Below are positions 47,031 through 56,036 of a stretch of DNA of 64,000 nt, piece after piece. Positions within the stretch are counted from its first letter, which is position 1; every line of letters begins with the position of its first letter. Source of the stretch: JAWKOK01 sp963848115 (GTDB lineage: Bacteria > Chloroflexota > Anaerolineae > Caldilineales > Caldilineaceae); contig CAWKCP010000041.1 in assembly GCA_963848115.1 (NCBI GenBank), forward strand, positions 124,001 through 188,000, in the 5' to 3' direction. Position numbers and translations under genes: made by a program. Under the pieces are notes generated by a model. The model was not told where the DNA came from, did no database searches, and worked only from the letters and a program-made list of their open reading frames with translations.

Positions 47031-47317
47031 CCGTTTTGTGCCACTTTGACAGCCTGCTAGATAGTTATTGTTGGTTGTTCAATCGCCGAATCCCGGAAAG
47101 AAATCTGTATAGCGTTCCTGTCGTCAATTGCCCAAAGCATCTTGCCGCGGCACAGGCATGAGATTGATCTAAATGGGCGATGCCACTGCGAAGATTGTTA
47201 AGTGTTTTTGTTCAACTGGGCGAATCGGTGCATAGGATTAGATTTAGACCGATGAACTAGTCAAAACGACACCCGTTTGAACCAGTGTTTTGAGAAATAG
47301 AAAGAGTAAGTGAATCA

Positions 47318-47803
47318 ATGGCAAATAACGATAAGACCAAAGAATTCTATCTGACCCCTGAAGGGTTGAAGAATATTAAAGAAGAACTGGCCTATCTGAC
47401 GACCGTCAGGCGCCAAGAGGTGGCACAGATGATCGCTGAGGCTAAGGCTGAGGGCGACATCAGCGAGAACGCAGGATACGATGAGGCCAAGACCGCTCAA
47501 GGATTCCTGGAAGGCAAGATCCGTGATTTGGAAAACGTTCTCAAGCATTCCGTGATCATTGAAGAGAACGAGGGCCCTGCCAACGTAGTCGACATTGGTC
47601 GTACGGTCGTGATCCGTGAGGTCGGTACGACGGCAGATGAAGAATATACCATCGTGGGATCCATGGAAGCCGATCCGGTCAATGGCCGCATCAGCAATGC
47701 CAGCCCCATGGGCAAGGCGCTGCTCTCCAAACAGATTGGCGACGAGGTCCTGGTGGAATCGCCCGGCGGCGAAATCGCCTTTGAAATTGTCAGCATCAGC
47801 TAG
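47318..47803 (+). CDS. greA: Transcription elongation factor GreA
   Basis: Rescues backtracked RNA polymerase by stimulating transcript cleavage. The 161 residues show the coiled-coil N-terminal part 'YLTPEGLKNIKEELAYL', the catalytic acidic tip 'AKAEGDISENAGYDEAK', and the C-terminal FKBP-like 'SPMGKALLSKQIGDEVLVESPGG'. It is followed 36 bases later by lysS, a common greA-lysS pairing. Confidence 0.96.
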   Translation: MANNDKTKEFYLTPEGLKNIKEELAYLTTVRRQEVAQMIAEAKAEGDISENAGYDEAKTAQGFLEGKIRDLENVLKHSVIIEENEGPANVVDIGRTVVIREVGTTADEEYTIVGSMEADPVNGRISNASPMGKALLSKQIGDEVLVESPGGEIAFEIVSIS

Positions 47804-47839
47804 CCCTACCCCGATCAATCACCGACGAAGGAACGTTTC

Positions 47840-49396
47840 GTGACCGAATCATCCCATTCCATGTTTTCGCCCGAAAATCTGTCCGATCAAGAGCTTTCCC
47901 GCCATCGCAACCTGGCAGCATTGCAGGATGTCGGCATTGAGCCCTATCCGGCGCGGGTCAAGCGCACACACACCATTGCCGATGCCCGTGCACTTTATGA
48001 GGCAGGCGATGCTGATGGACTTGAGGTATCGATCACCGGTAGATTGAAGCGGATTCGTGTCATGGGCAAGATGAGCTTCGCGGACCTGGAAGATGGGACC
48101 GGTCAGATTCAGATTGCTGTCCGGCGTGATGACCTGCCCGAGGGCTGGTACAATGCTGTCTGGAAAAAGCTGGTCGATCTGGGGGACTTTGTCGGTGTGA
48201 CGGGACCGTTCATCGTCACTAAGACCGGCGAGTTGAGTGTTCAGGCCAACGAGATTCAATACCTGAGCAAAGCGCTCAAGCCGATGCCGGATAAGTGGCA
48301 CGGTGTGCGCGATCAGGAAACCCGCTACCGGCGCCGCTATGTCGATCTGATCGCAAATCCTGACGTGCGCAACCTCTTTCGGGCGCGTGCCGCCATTGTA
48401 CGCGGACTGCGCGATTACTTGGATGGCGAGGGTTTTCTGGAGGTCGAAACACCGATCTTTCAGCCGGTCTACGGTGGGGCCAATGCCGAACCGTTCGTCA
48501 CCCACCACAACCAACTTCACCAAGATCTCTATCTGCGCATTAGCTTCGAGCTCTATCTGAAGCGTTTGATTGTGGGCGGATTCGACAAGGTCTACGAGAT
48601 CGGCCGCGACTTCCGCAACGAGGGTGTGAGTTTCAAGCACAACCCTGAATTCACCCAGCTTGAATTCTACGAAGCCTATGTCGACTATCAAGATGTCATG
48701 CGACGGACTGAAGAGATGGTGGCCTACGTCGCCGAGCGAGTGACGGGCAGCACAATGGTGACGTGGCAGGGGCATGAGATCGAACTGGCCCCGCCATGGA
48801 AGCGTATTCCGCTGCGCGAGGCCATTCTCGACGCCACCGGTATCGACTATGAGGCGTTCCCGGATGCTGGGTCGCTGGCCCAGGCGATGCGTGATAAGGG
48901 CCATGATCCGGACCCCAAAAGCAATTGGGGCAAGCTGGTTGATAGCCTGATGGCCAAGCATGTCGAGCCGAACCTGATTCAGCCGACCTTCCTGATCGAC
49001 TATCCGCGTGATGTCAGTCCCTTGGCAAAGGGGACGCCCGATGACCCACGTTTGGTGGAGCGTTTCGAGGGCTTTGCCGGCGGTATGGAGATCTGCAACG
49101 CGTTCTCTGAGATCAACGATCCTATCGATCAGTTGCAGCGTTTTGTCGATGAAGGCTATCGGGCCAGCCATGGCGACGAGGAAGCCCATCCGGTCGACGT
49201 CGACTATATTGAGGCGCTTTCTTACGGCATGCCGCCGACAGGCGGTTTTGGCATGGGTGTCGACCGTCTGACGATGCTTTTCACAGACAAGGACACCATT
49301 CGCGAGGTGCTGCTCTTCCCCCACCTGCGCTCACAGGCAACCGAGTCTGGCAGCGGTGACGATCTGGCCGAAGAAGCGGACGAGGGTTCAGAGTAG
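47840..49396 (+). CDS. lysS: Lysyl-tRNA synthetase, class II
   Basis: Charges tRNA-Lys. The 518 residues include an N-terminal OB-fold anticodon-binding domain ('EVSITGRLKRIRVMGKMSFADLEDGTG'). The class II motifs follow: motif 1 region 'FLEVETPIFQPVYGGANAEPF', motif 2 'EIGRDFRNEGVSFKHNPEFTQLE' and motif 3 'MPPTGGFGMGVDRLTML'. The start is the GTG at 47840, with AAGGA upstream. The C-terminus carries a short acidic extension beyond motif 3. Confidence 0.97.
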   Translation: MTESSHSMFSPENLSDQELSRHRNLAALQDVGIEPYPARVKRTHTIADARALYEAGDADGLEVSITGRLKRIRVMGKMSFADLEDGTGQIQIAVRRDDLPEGWYNAVWKKLVDLGDFVGVTGPFIVTKTGELSVQANEIQYLSKALKPMPDKWHGVRDQETRYRRRYVDLIANPDVRNLFRARAAIVRGLRDYLDGEGFLEVETPIFQPVYGGANAEPFVTHHNQLHQDLYLRISFELYLKRLIVGGFDKVYEIGRDFRNEGVSFKHNPEFTQLEFYEAYVDYQDVMRRTEEMVAYVAERVTGSTMVTWQGHEIELAPPWKRIPLREAILDATGIDYEAFPDAGSLAQAMRDKGHDPDPKSNWGKLVDSLMAKHVEPNLIQPTFLIDYPRDVSPLAKGTPDDPRLVERFEGFAGGMEICNAFSEINDPIDQLQRFVDEGYRASHGDEEAHPVDVDYIEALSYGMPPTGGFGMGVDRLTMLFTDKDTIREVLLFPHLRSQATESGSGDDLAEEADEGSE

Positions 49397-49430
49397 ACAT
49401 CATAGATGAGACCATCTTCGTACACGGTCG

Positions 49431-51755
49431 GTGAACACGTTGAAGAATCGATCAGGCATGGCACACAGAACCGATGGGTCCGGTCTCCCGGTGCGCCGTG
49501 CCTTTATGATTGGGGGCGAAACCCGTGATTGGATCGTCGCCCTCGCGCTATTTGCCGTCGCCGCTCTCGCCCTCTTCGTCGCCATGGCTCGGTGGCCGCA
49601 AACACCCGATGGACTCTTCCATCTGCAGCGAGTTCGCAGCTTGAGCGAGGCGCTGGCTGCCGGCGTGCTCTTCCCGCGATGGTTCCCGGACTTCGCCTTT
49701 GAATATGGGCACCCCATTCTCAACTACTATGCACCGGGCTTCTACTACCCGCCTGCTCTGCTGCACCTGACCGGCCTGGGTCTCATCGACGCTGTGCGGT
49801 TCACGTTGGCACTGCTTTTCGGTCTGTCCGGCGTGGCCATGTACGCGCTCCTGCGTACCTGGGTAAGCGTGTCTGCCGCCCTGGTGGGCACTCTCTTCTT
49901 CCTGGCTTTTCCCTATCGTCTGTACGATCTCTTTATCCGGGGTGCGCTACCGGAGTTTGCTGCATTCTTGTGGCTGCCACTTGTGTTGCTGATCGCTGCT
50001 GCCATTGGACGCGATCTTCGGCGACCACGTGATGGCCTCGATTCGCTCCGAACCGGATTGTCCCGCAATGTCGTCAGTCTCCTGGCCGGTGCGGTGATCT
50101 GGATGATGTTGGTATTGACCCACAACCTCACAGCCATGATGGCGGCGTTGACACTGGCGGGGTTGCTGGTCGTCGCCTATCTCGTGGACCGATTTGGCCC
50201 TTCATCGCAACGGGCTGGCTGGCAGTCCATGATTTGGGGGTTTCTGCCTCTTTTCCTGGGCGTGCTGCTTGCGGCCTGGTACATCGCACCGGCGTTTCTG
50301 GAATCGGCCTGGGTGGGCATCGGGGCCGATCCTGTATCGACCGGCTTCACCAATCACTTCGTTGGCTGGCGACAGCTTTTTGACTGGTCGCCGACCTACA
50401 CCTACGTCTCGGTCGCCGAGCCGACCGTGCCGCTGCCGGCCTATCTGCTGGTGCTGGTTGTCGCAGGGCTGTTCATTCTGCCGATTGTCTATCGAACGGC
50501 TTTGTTGCAGCCGCTGGTCTTCGCGCTCACCATGATTGCGGTCGCCGTCTGGCTGACCACCGAATCGAGCGCTTTTCTCTGGCAAGCGACTGCCCCGGTC
50601 CTGGGGAAACTTCAGTTTCCCTGGCGTTGGCAGACCATCATTGCATTGGGCGCCGGCTTGATTGCGGCTGTGATCGTGGAACTGATCTTGCGCGCCCTTG
50701 ATGGTCATGACATGCGACGACGTGTTGCTCGATGGGCAATTGTCTCTCTGGCTGTCTGCTACGTGGCAGTCTACAGCATGGCAGGTCTTGACTACCCACA
50801 GAGTTCGTTCGCGGATGAGGATGTCACTCGCCAACAGATGTGGGCCTTCGACGCCGAGTTCGGCCAGGTCGGCATGACATGGACCGGTGAGTTCTTGCCC
50901 CGTTGGGTGAGCGAACAGCGCTGGGCCATCGGCCGTGAACCGTCTGACGGCTCTTCGCCGGCGGGATTGCCGGGTGTGGATCTGTCCGTTACGCCGCAGC
51001 AGCTGGGCTACACTGGGTCCAGATACCGGGTCGAGGCGGCGGAAGCGGCCACGCTCATCTGGCATCGGTTCTACTTCCCATCCTGGCAGATCACGGTTGA
51101 TGGAGACGCGGTGGAGACGACCCCCAGCGGTGATCTGGGACTGCTATCGGTTCGCATCCCGCCCGGGCAACATGAGGTCCAGCTTGTGTGGTCGGCGACG
51201 CCTGCCGTGCACGCCGGTCGCCTTCTTACCCTGATCGGTTGGCTGCTCCTGCTGGCCTTGCTCTGGTATGGCCGTGCCCGGCGCGGCTGGGTCATCAGCT
51301 GGGTGTTGGCCGGAGGGGTCGCACTCGCCATAGGCCTCTGGCCGGCAAGACAGGTTGTGCCCGAACCGGTTGGCGGAGACTACGGCGCCGTTCGTCTTGA
51401 GTCCGTGCTGGTTGATTCCGCTACGGCAGGTGGGACCGCGACAGTTCAATTGCATTGGCTTGTGCTTGAACCATCACCGCCGCTGAATGCTTTCGTGCAT
51501 GTGGTTGATGATGCAGGCGCTGTCGTAGCCCAGAACGACGCGCCCCTGGCTGGAGACTATACGCCCTGGCAGCGTTGGACACCTGGGCTGCTACTCCAGC
51601 ATCGTCATGAAATTTCGTTGTCCGCGGATCTGCCGCCGGGCAATTATCTGCTCAAGGCCGGCATCTATGAATCCGGGCATGCCGATGCGCCGTTGACGCC
51701 AAACGGTCAGGACGATCCCCGCCTGGATGTCGGCCGTTTGGAGGTTCGCCCATGA
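49431..51755 (+). CDS. Large multi-pass membrane protein, glycosyltransferase/6-PTPS-related type
   Basis: A 774-residue protein with about a dozen membrane segments. Its first periplasmic loop, 'WPQTPDGLFHLQRVRSLSEALAAG', and 'NYYAPGFYYPPALLHLTGLGLIDAVRF' resemble the membrane domain annotated as 6-pyruvoyl-tetrahydropterin-synthase-related and GT-C glycosyltransferases. The C-terminal third is a beta-rich soluble part after 'RLLTLIGWLLLLALLWYG'. The start is uncertain: GTG 49431 is used, ATG 49458 is possible. It overlaps the next membrane gene by four bases (ATGA), so the pair is coupled. A role in cell-surface glycan or glycolipid transfer is inferred. Confidence 0.6.
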   Translation: MNTLKNRSGMAHRTDGSGLPVRRAFMIGGETRDWIVALALFAVAALALFVAMARWPQTPDGLFHLQRVRSLSEALAAGVLFPRWFPDFAFEYGHPILNYYAPGFYYPPALLHLTGLGLIDAVRFTLALLFGLSGVAMYALLRTWVSVSAALVGTLFFLAFPYRLYDLFIRGALPEFAAFLWLPLVLLIAAAIGRDLRRPRDGLDSLRTGLSRNVVSLLAGAVIWMMLVLTHNLTAMMAALTLAGLLVVAYLVDRFGPSSQRAGWQSMIWGFLPLFLGVLLAAWYIAPAFLESAWVGIGADPVSTGFTNHFVGWRQLFDWSPTYTYVSVAEPTVPLPAYLLVLVVAGLFILPIVYRTALLQPLVFALTMIAVAVWLTTESSAFLWQATAPVLGKLQFPWRWQTIIALGAGLIAAVIVELILRALDGHDMRRRVARWAIVSLAVCYVAVYSMAGLDYPQSSFADEDVTRQQMWAFDAEFGQVGMTWTGEFLPRWVSEQRWAIGREPSDGSSPAGLPGVDLSVTPQQLGYTGSRYRVEAAEAATLIWHRFYFPSWQITVDGDAVETTPSGDLGLLSVRIPPGQHEVQLVWSATPAVHAGRLLTLIGWLLLLALLWYGRARRGWVISWVLAGGVALAIGLWPARQVVPEPVGGDYGAVRLESVLVDSATAGGTATVQLHWLVLEPSPPLNAFVHVVDDAGAVVAQNDAPLAGDYTPWQRWTPGLLLQHRHEISLSADLPPGNYLLKAGIYESGHADAPLTPNGQDDPRLDVGRLEVRP

Positions 51756-53530
51756 GCAGGCAGAATTGGCTATTGACTGGATTGCTTGTCTGCCATCTGG
51801 CGCTGGCGGTTGCCTTCAGCGCCATCAACCCGTTGGGTGAGGCCCCGGATGAAGCCGATCATTGGGCCTACATTGTCCACTTGGCCACGGAACAGCGGTT
51901 GCCCATTGGCCCCACTATGACCCAGGGGAAGCATCCGCCGCTCTACCATGCGAGCGCGGCTCTGGTTGCATCGCTCTCAGAGCCGGTCAATGACTTCCTG
52001 CGTGCCAATCCGGATGTCACATTGGAGCCGTCACCCGACTGGTCACCCAACTTCTTCATTCATACGACGTTGGAGTCTTGGCCGTGGCAGGACGGCGCAA
52101 AGGCATTCCATCTTGTTCGTCTCTGGTCTGCGCTGTTGAGCACATTGGCTGTGGCAGCAACCTATGGGCTGGCACGCGTTGCTTTCCCGAAGGAGCCGTT
52201 GCTGGCGCTGACCGCAGCCGGTTTTCTGGCCTTCTTGCCCGAGGTCGCGTTCATCGGCGGATCGGCCAACAACGACAATGCCGCTGCGCTCTTTGGCACG
52301 CTGGCGCTCCTGGGTGGCATGCTCATCTACCGCGACGGCGGGCGTCTGCGCCACGGCTGGTGGACGCCGCTGGCACTGGGTGCGGGGCTGCTCTCCAAGA
52401 CGAGCACCGTCGGTGTGTGGCCTGCTGTCGGTTTGGCGATTCTGTTGGGGGCCGCAGCTGAGATGGATGGGCCGGACTCAGTGCGCAGGTGGATCCATGC
52501 CTGTGCGGGTAGTTGGCGACGTTGGCTCTTAACGGGTCTGTGGGTCTTTGGTCTGGGGTTGCTGATCGCTGCGCCTTGGTTTGTACGCAATTGGCGGCTC
52601 TACGGCGATCCACTGGGCATGTCGTTGGCCAGGCAGACCATCGACATGCGCACGTCGCCCTGGACCTGGTCTGATACACAGTGGCTGTTGTCGGGTTGGT
52701 TTGTTTCATTTTGGGGCAAGTTTGGCGGCGCAGGACACATCCCTATGCCGACCTTTGTTTATACCCTATTGGAAGTGGTCAGCCTGGCAAGCCTGGTGGG
52801 GCTGGTCTTCAACTTCCTCCCTCGTCGGCGTCGAATGGCAATGGCGCCGTTGTTGATCCTGCTGCTTGCCGTGGGCGGTGTAGCGCTCGCCATGTGGCGA
52901 TATTCCCTCATCGCATTGGGCACCGACCAAGGGCGTCTGCTCTATCCGGCCTTGGGAGCGATTGCGATTCTCTTCATTGGCGGTCTGCTGGCTTGGGTTC
53001 CAGATCGACGGCAAGGTCCGGTCGGCATCGTGATCGTCTGTCTCTCTGCCTTCCTGGGCATCTTCGCGTTGTTTGGCGTATTGCAGCCGGCATTTATGCC
53101 ACCGGCAGCGATTGAAGATCAGGCAATTCATAGTCAATCAGATGCCTCGGATATCGAAGCCACACGGCAGCCATACGATTATGGAGATCTGTCTCTTGTC
53201 GCCTGGTCGCTTAGCGGCGAGCCGGTTCTTGTTTGGCGTGCGGACGCGGCAACCCAAGAGGATTGGCGAACTGTGCTTCGAGTGGTCGCGGCGGACGGGA
53301 CATTGGTTTGGGAATGGCATCGGTCGCCTGGCGCGGGTCGGTGGAGTACTGACCACTGGCCGCAAGGAACGTTGGTGCAGGATGCCTATTCGATTCGGTG
53401 GCCGGACTGGGCGGGCCCAGGAGAGTACCTTGTCGAGGTCGGACTGCAGCCATACGGCGGCGAACTGATCTCGCCTACAGGGATGGACGGAGAGCACTTG
53501 TTCGTGCCATTGGGCTTCATCGAACGGTGA
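51752..53530 (+). CDS. GT-C-type glycosyltransferase-like membrane protein
   Basis: 592 residues with about ten membrane segments. After the first segment comes 'PLGEAPDEADHWAYIVHLATEQRLP', where acidic residues in the first outer loop match the catalytic region of GT39/GT83-type lipid-linked sugar transferases and of DUF2142 proteins. 'TQGKHPPLYHASAAL' and 'GGSANNDNAAALFGTLALLGGML' fit the same architecture. The C-terminal 130 residues are a soluble beta-rich domain. It is coupled to the upstream gene by an ATGA overlap and ended by the terminator at 53571. Confidence 0.65.
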   Translation: MSRQNWLLTGLLVCHLALAVAFSAINPLGEAPDEADHWAYIVHLATEQRLPIGPTMTQGKHPPLYHASAALVASLSEPVNDFLRANPDVTLEPSPDWSPNFFIHTTLESWPWQDGAKAFHLVRLWSALLSTLAVAATYGLARVAFPKEPLLALTAAGFLAFLPEVAFIGGSANNDNAAALFGTLALLGGMLIYRDGGRLRHGWWTPLALGAGLLSKTSTVGVWPAVGLAILLGAAAEMDGPDSVRRWIHACAGSWRRWLLTGLWVFGLGLLIAAPWFVRNWRLYGDPLGMSLARQTIDMRTSPWTWSDTQWLLSGWFVSFWGKFGGAGHIPMPTFVYTLLEVVSLASLVGLVFNFLPRRRRMAMAPLLILLLAVGGVALAMWRYSLIALGTDQGRLLYPALGAIAILFIGGLLAWVPDRRQGPVGIVIVCLSAFLGIFALFGVLQPAFMPPAAIEDQAIHSQSDASDIEATRQPYDYGDLSLVAWSLSGEPVLVWRADAATQEDWRTVLRVVAADGTLVWEWHRSPGAGRWSTDHWPQGTLVQDAYSIRWPDWAGPGEYLVEVGLQPYGGELISPTGMDGEHLFVPLGFIER

Positions 53531-53570
53531 GGATTTCTCAGACAACAGATTGAGAAACAGAAGACCAATC

Positions 53571-53603
53571 AAAAAAGGTCAGCCCAACGGCTGACCTTTT
53601 TTT
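53571..53603. terminator. Bidirectional terminator
   Basis: AAAAAAGGTCAGCC (53571-53584) pairs with GGCTGACCTTTTTT (53589-53602) around CAAC. It gives a T run on both strands, so it ends the plus-strand membrane-protein operon and the minus-strand tRNA transcript. Confidence 0.9.
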
Positions 53604-53606
53604 GAG

Positions 53607-53680
53607 TCGGGGAGAGAGGATTTGAACCTCCGGCCTCGTCGACCCGAACGACGCGCGCTTCCAAGCTGCGCCACTCCCCG
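53607..53680 (-). tRNA. tRNA-Pro (anticodon CGG)
   Basis: A 74-nt cloverleaf on the minus strand. The acceptor CGGGGAG/CTCCCCG pairs fully. The D arm is GCGC/GCGC. The anticodon stem CGTCG/CGACG encloses loop TTCGGGT, placing anticodon CGG after U33. The T arm GGAGG/CCTCT has the TTCAAAT loop, and the discriminator is A. The 3' CCA is not encoded. A terminator follows four bases later. Confidence 0.95.
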
Positions 53681-53786
53681 AAACCAATAATGAGTATAGC
53701 TGACATGACGCCAACCGCCAAATTTCAGGCCAAGATAATCGTGTTTGAATTTGGCAAAGAATGATCCTGAATGGATAAAAGTCACT

Positions 53787-53814
53787 TTGCGCCACCGATC
53801 AAATATGCTATAAT
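53787..53814 (+). promoter_or_regulatory. Candidate promoter for the nuclease-replication genes
   Basis: A perfect TATAAT (53809-53814) is preceded by TTGCGC with 16-base spacing. It lies about 155 bases upstream of the bifunctional-nuclease gene. Confidence 0.45.
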
Positions 53815-53969
53815 CCAGACCGCTTGAGGAATCGATATTTCCTGGGTCCAACTCGAAATCGATGATTGGTACCGGATCGACGGCTCGTCTGGATAATGGC
53901 CGAGGTCATATCGGCCGTCCACCTTGATTGGCGGTGTGGCTTGGACTGGGATTGCAGTGGGGTAACAGT

Positions 53970-54500
53970 ATGGTCGAAGTAACAATCGATAGCATCCGTG
54001 TCAGCTTGATGTCGCAGCATCGTATCGTTGTGCTTAAGGAAAAGGACGGCGAGCGATTCTTGCCCATCTGGATCGGTCCCTTTGAGGCCGATGCCATTAC
54101 GCTGCGCCTGCAAGGCATGGAAGCGCCGCGCCCCTTGACCCATGATCTGCTCAAATCCGTGCTTGAAGCATTGGGCGGCGATGTCGTCCATATTCTCATT
54201 AGCGGTCTTGAGAAGAACACCTATTTCGCCCAAATCGTGATTGATATGGACGGCGACACCCTGGAAGTTGATAGTCGCCCCAGCGACGCCATTGCGTTGG
54301 CTGTGCGAGTCAGTTCACCGATATTTGTGGCTGACGAAGTCATGGATCAGGCAGGTCTGCATCCTGAGGATGAGGTCAGTCTGGCCGAGGGTGGTGAGGG
54401 TGGCGAAGGTGGACCCAGTGACATGCCAAACGATGACGATCTTGGCGCATTTGAAGATTTTGTGGAAGGGTTGGATCTGGACAACCTATTGGGGAATTAA
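53970..54500 (+). CDS. Bifunctional nuclease domain protein
   Basis: A 176-residue protein from ATG 53970 ('MVEVTIDSIRVSLMSQHRIVVLKE'). The DUF151/BFN core is clear: 'RFLPIWIGPFEADAITLRLQGMEAPRPLTHDLLKSVLEALG' and 'DTLEVDSRPSDAIALAVRVSSPIFVADEVM'. Members have been reported to have DNase and RNase activity, but the physiological role is unclear. The C-terminus is an acidic Gly/Glu/Asp tail. It precedes the dnaB operon by about 170 bases. Confidence 0.85.
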   Translation: MVEVTIDSIRVSLMSQHRIVVLKEKDGERFLPIWIGPFEADAITLRLQGMEAPRPLTHDLLKSVLEALGGDVVHILISGLEKNTYFAQIVIDMDGDTLEVDSRPSDAIALAVRVSSPIFVADEVMDQAGLHPEDEVSLAEGGEGGEGGPSDMPNDDDLGAFEDFVEGLDLDNLLGN

Positions 54501-54600
54501 CTCCCTCTGGGGAACGATCTCTCCATCGGATAGACGGTTCATACGTGGTTGCGGCGAGGCTGACTTTGGGCGGCTTCGCCGTTTTTGCGCCTTGGGCCCT

Positions 54601-54631
54601 TTTCCACAGCATCTTCACAGCTTCTACACAG
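54601..54631 (+). promoter_or_regulatory. Three DnaA-box-like 9-mers at 11-bp spacing upstream of dnaB
   Basis: TTTTCCACA (54601), ATCTTCACA (54612) and TTCTACACA (54623) are spaced exactly 11 bases apart. The first differs from the DnaA consensus TTATCCACA at one position, the others at two or three. The array ends about 37 bases before the dnaB start, where DnaA could regulate the operon. Confidence 0.35.
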
Positions 54632-54668
54632 GTTTATTCTTGAACGCATCGGGAAACACAAGGGTGAT

Positions 54669-56036
54669 ATGACAGATTCAGCCGATACCCCAATCAAGTC
54701 CATACCGGCAAACCTGGAAGCGGAGCGCGCTGTGCTTGGCTCATTGCTGATCGACCCCGATGCAGTCATCAAGGTGGGCAACTTCTTGCGGCCGGAGGAT
54801 TTCTTCCGCGAACGTCATGCCTGGCTTTATGAGGCCATGTTGTCGCTCAACGAGCGCCGAGAACCGTTGGATTATGTGACGCTGATCGATGACCTGGAGC
54901 GTCGCAATCAACTCGAGGATGTGGGCGGTCCCGCCTATGTGACCGAACTGATCAACAGCACGCCCTCGGCGCTCTACGTCGATCACTACGCCCGTATCGT
55001 GGAGCGAACGGCCTTGTTGCGGCGACTGATCTCGACGGCCGGCCATATTGCTGAGCTGGCCTACGACGAAGGCATGGACGTTGACGAGGTGGTCGATAAG
55101 GCCGAGCAGCTGGTCTTTGGTGTCAGTGAGAGCCGTATCCATCGAGATCTAGTGCCGGTACGGGCTATCATGGACAATGTCGTGGATCGCATCGATTTTC
55201 TGGCCCAGAATAGTGATGCGCTGATGGGTGTGCCGACCGGCTTCGCCCAGATGGACAAAATGTTGGGCGGTTTTCAAAAGAGCGATCTCGTCATTTTGGC
55301 TGCACGGCCCGGCATGGGTAAAACCAGTCTGGCCATTTCAGTGGCCCAGACAGCCGCTGCCCGCTATGAAGCCCGCGTAGCGATCTTTAGCCTGGAAATG
55401 AGCAATGAGCAACTCGTCCAGCGACTGTTGGCCATGGTCACCGGTATCGACAGCCACTCGCTGCGCATGGGCCATGTTGCGGAGGATGAATGGCCCATTC
55501 TGCTGGAGGCCGCCAACATGCTCTCCAGCACCAACATCTTCATCGACGATACGCCCGCCGCCAGCGTGACCGAGATCCGCACCAAAGCGCGACGCCTCTA
55601 TGCAGAGCACGGACTGGACATGATCATCATCGACTACATGCAGTTGATGAGCGGGCAGGCCGGCAGCAGCGGCCGTTCCGAGAATCGGCAGCAAGAGATC
55701 AGCTACATCAGCCGTTCGCTCAAGGGATTGGCCCGCGAGTTGAATGTGCCCGTCATTGCTTTGAGCCAGCTTAGTCGCGCCGTAGAAGGTCGTGCGGACA
55801 AGCGTCCCATGCTCTCCGATCTACGCGAGAGCGGCAGTATTGAACAGGACGCGGATGTGGTACTCTTTATCTATCGGGAGGACTACTACATTGAGGACAC
55901 TGATCGGCAGAACATTGCTGATATCATCGTGGCCAAGCATCGGCATGGAGAGACCGGCACGGTCAGCCTCTTTTTCAAGAAGGAATTGACCCAGTTCACC
56001 GACCTTGAGACGGTGCGAACAGAGTTGGAGTACTGA
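54669..56036 (+). CDS. dnaB: Replicative DNA helicase DnaB
   Basis: The hexameric replication-fork helicase. From ATG 54669 it has 455 residues. The N-terminal domain is 'NLEAERAVLGSLLIDPDAV...FFRERHAWLYEAM'. The RecA-like domain has Walker A 'LAARPGMGKTSLAI', 'FSLEMSNEQLVQRL', Walker B 'DMIIIDYMQLMSG', 'LSRAVEGRADKRPMLSDLRESGSIEQDADVV' and 'KHRHGETGTVSLFF'. No intein is present. The stop overlaps the next start by one base (TGATG), coupling it to the DnaD-like gene. Confidence 0.96.
   Translation: MTDSADTPIKSIPANLEAERAVLGSLLIDPDAVIKVGNFLRPEDFFRERHAWLYEAMLSLNERREPLDYVTLIDDLERRNQLEDVGGPAYVTELINSTPSALYVDHYARIVERTALLRRLISTAGHIAELAYDEGMDVDEVVDKAEQLVFGVSESRIHRDLVPVRAIMDNVVDRIDFLAQNSDALMGVPTGFAQMDKMLGGFQKSDLVILAARPGMGKTSLAISVAQTAAARYEARVAIFSLEMSNEQLVQRLLAMVTGIDSHSLRMGHVAEDEWPILLEAANMLSSTNIFIDDTPAASVTEIRTKARRLYAEHGLDMIIIDYMQLMSGQAGSSGRSENRQQEISYISRSLKGLARELNVPVIALSQLSRAVEGRADKRPMLSDLRESGSIEQDADVVLFIYREDYYIEDTDRQNIADIIVAKHRHGETGTVSLFFKKELTQFTDLETVRTELEY

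Larger units (their letters stand above)
46481..47317. other. Gene-free stretch before greA
   Basis: About 840 bases without a convincing gene. It holds a short perfect palindrome (46558-46579), an inverted-repeat element (46953-47030) and otherwise unremarkable mixed-composition DNA. A 61-codon frame near 46582 has no recognisable features. Confidence 0.5.

Noticed and set aside
47849..49324. A 491-codon minus-strand frame opposite lysS
   Set aside because: It is the complement of the highly conserved LysS coding sequence and has no independent features.
53607..53680. tRNA-Pro as an integration site of a mobile element
   Set aside because: No integrase and no repeated tRNA 3' end in the flanking DNA; neighbours are housekeeping genes.
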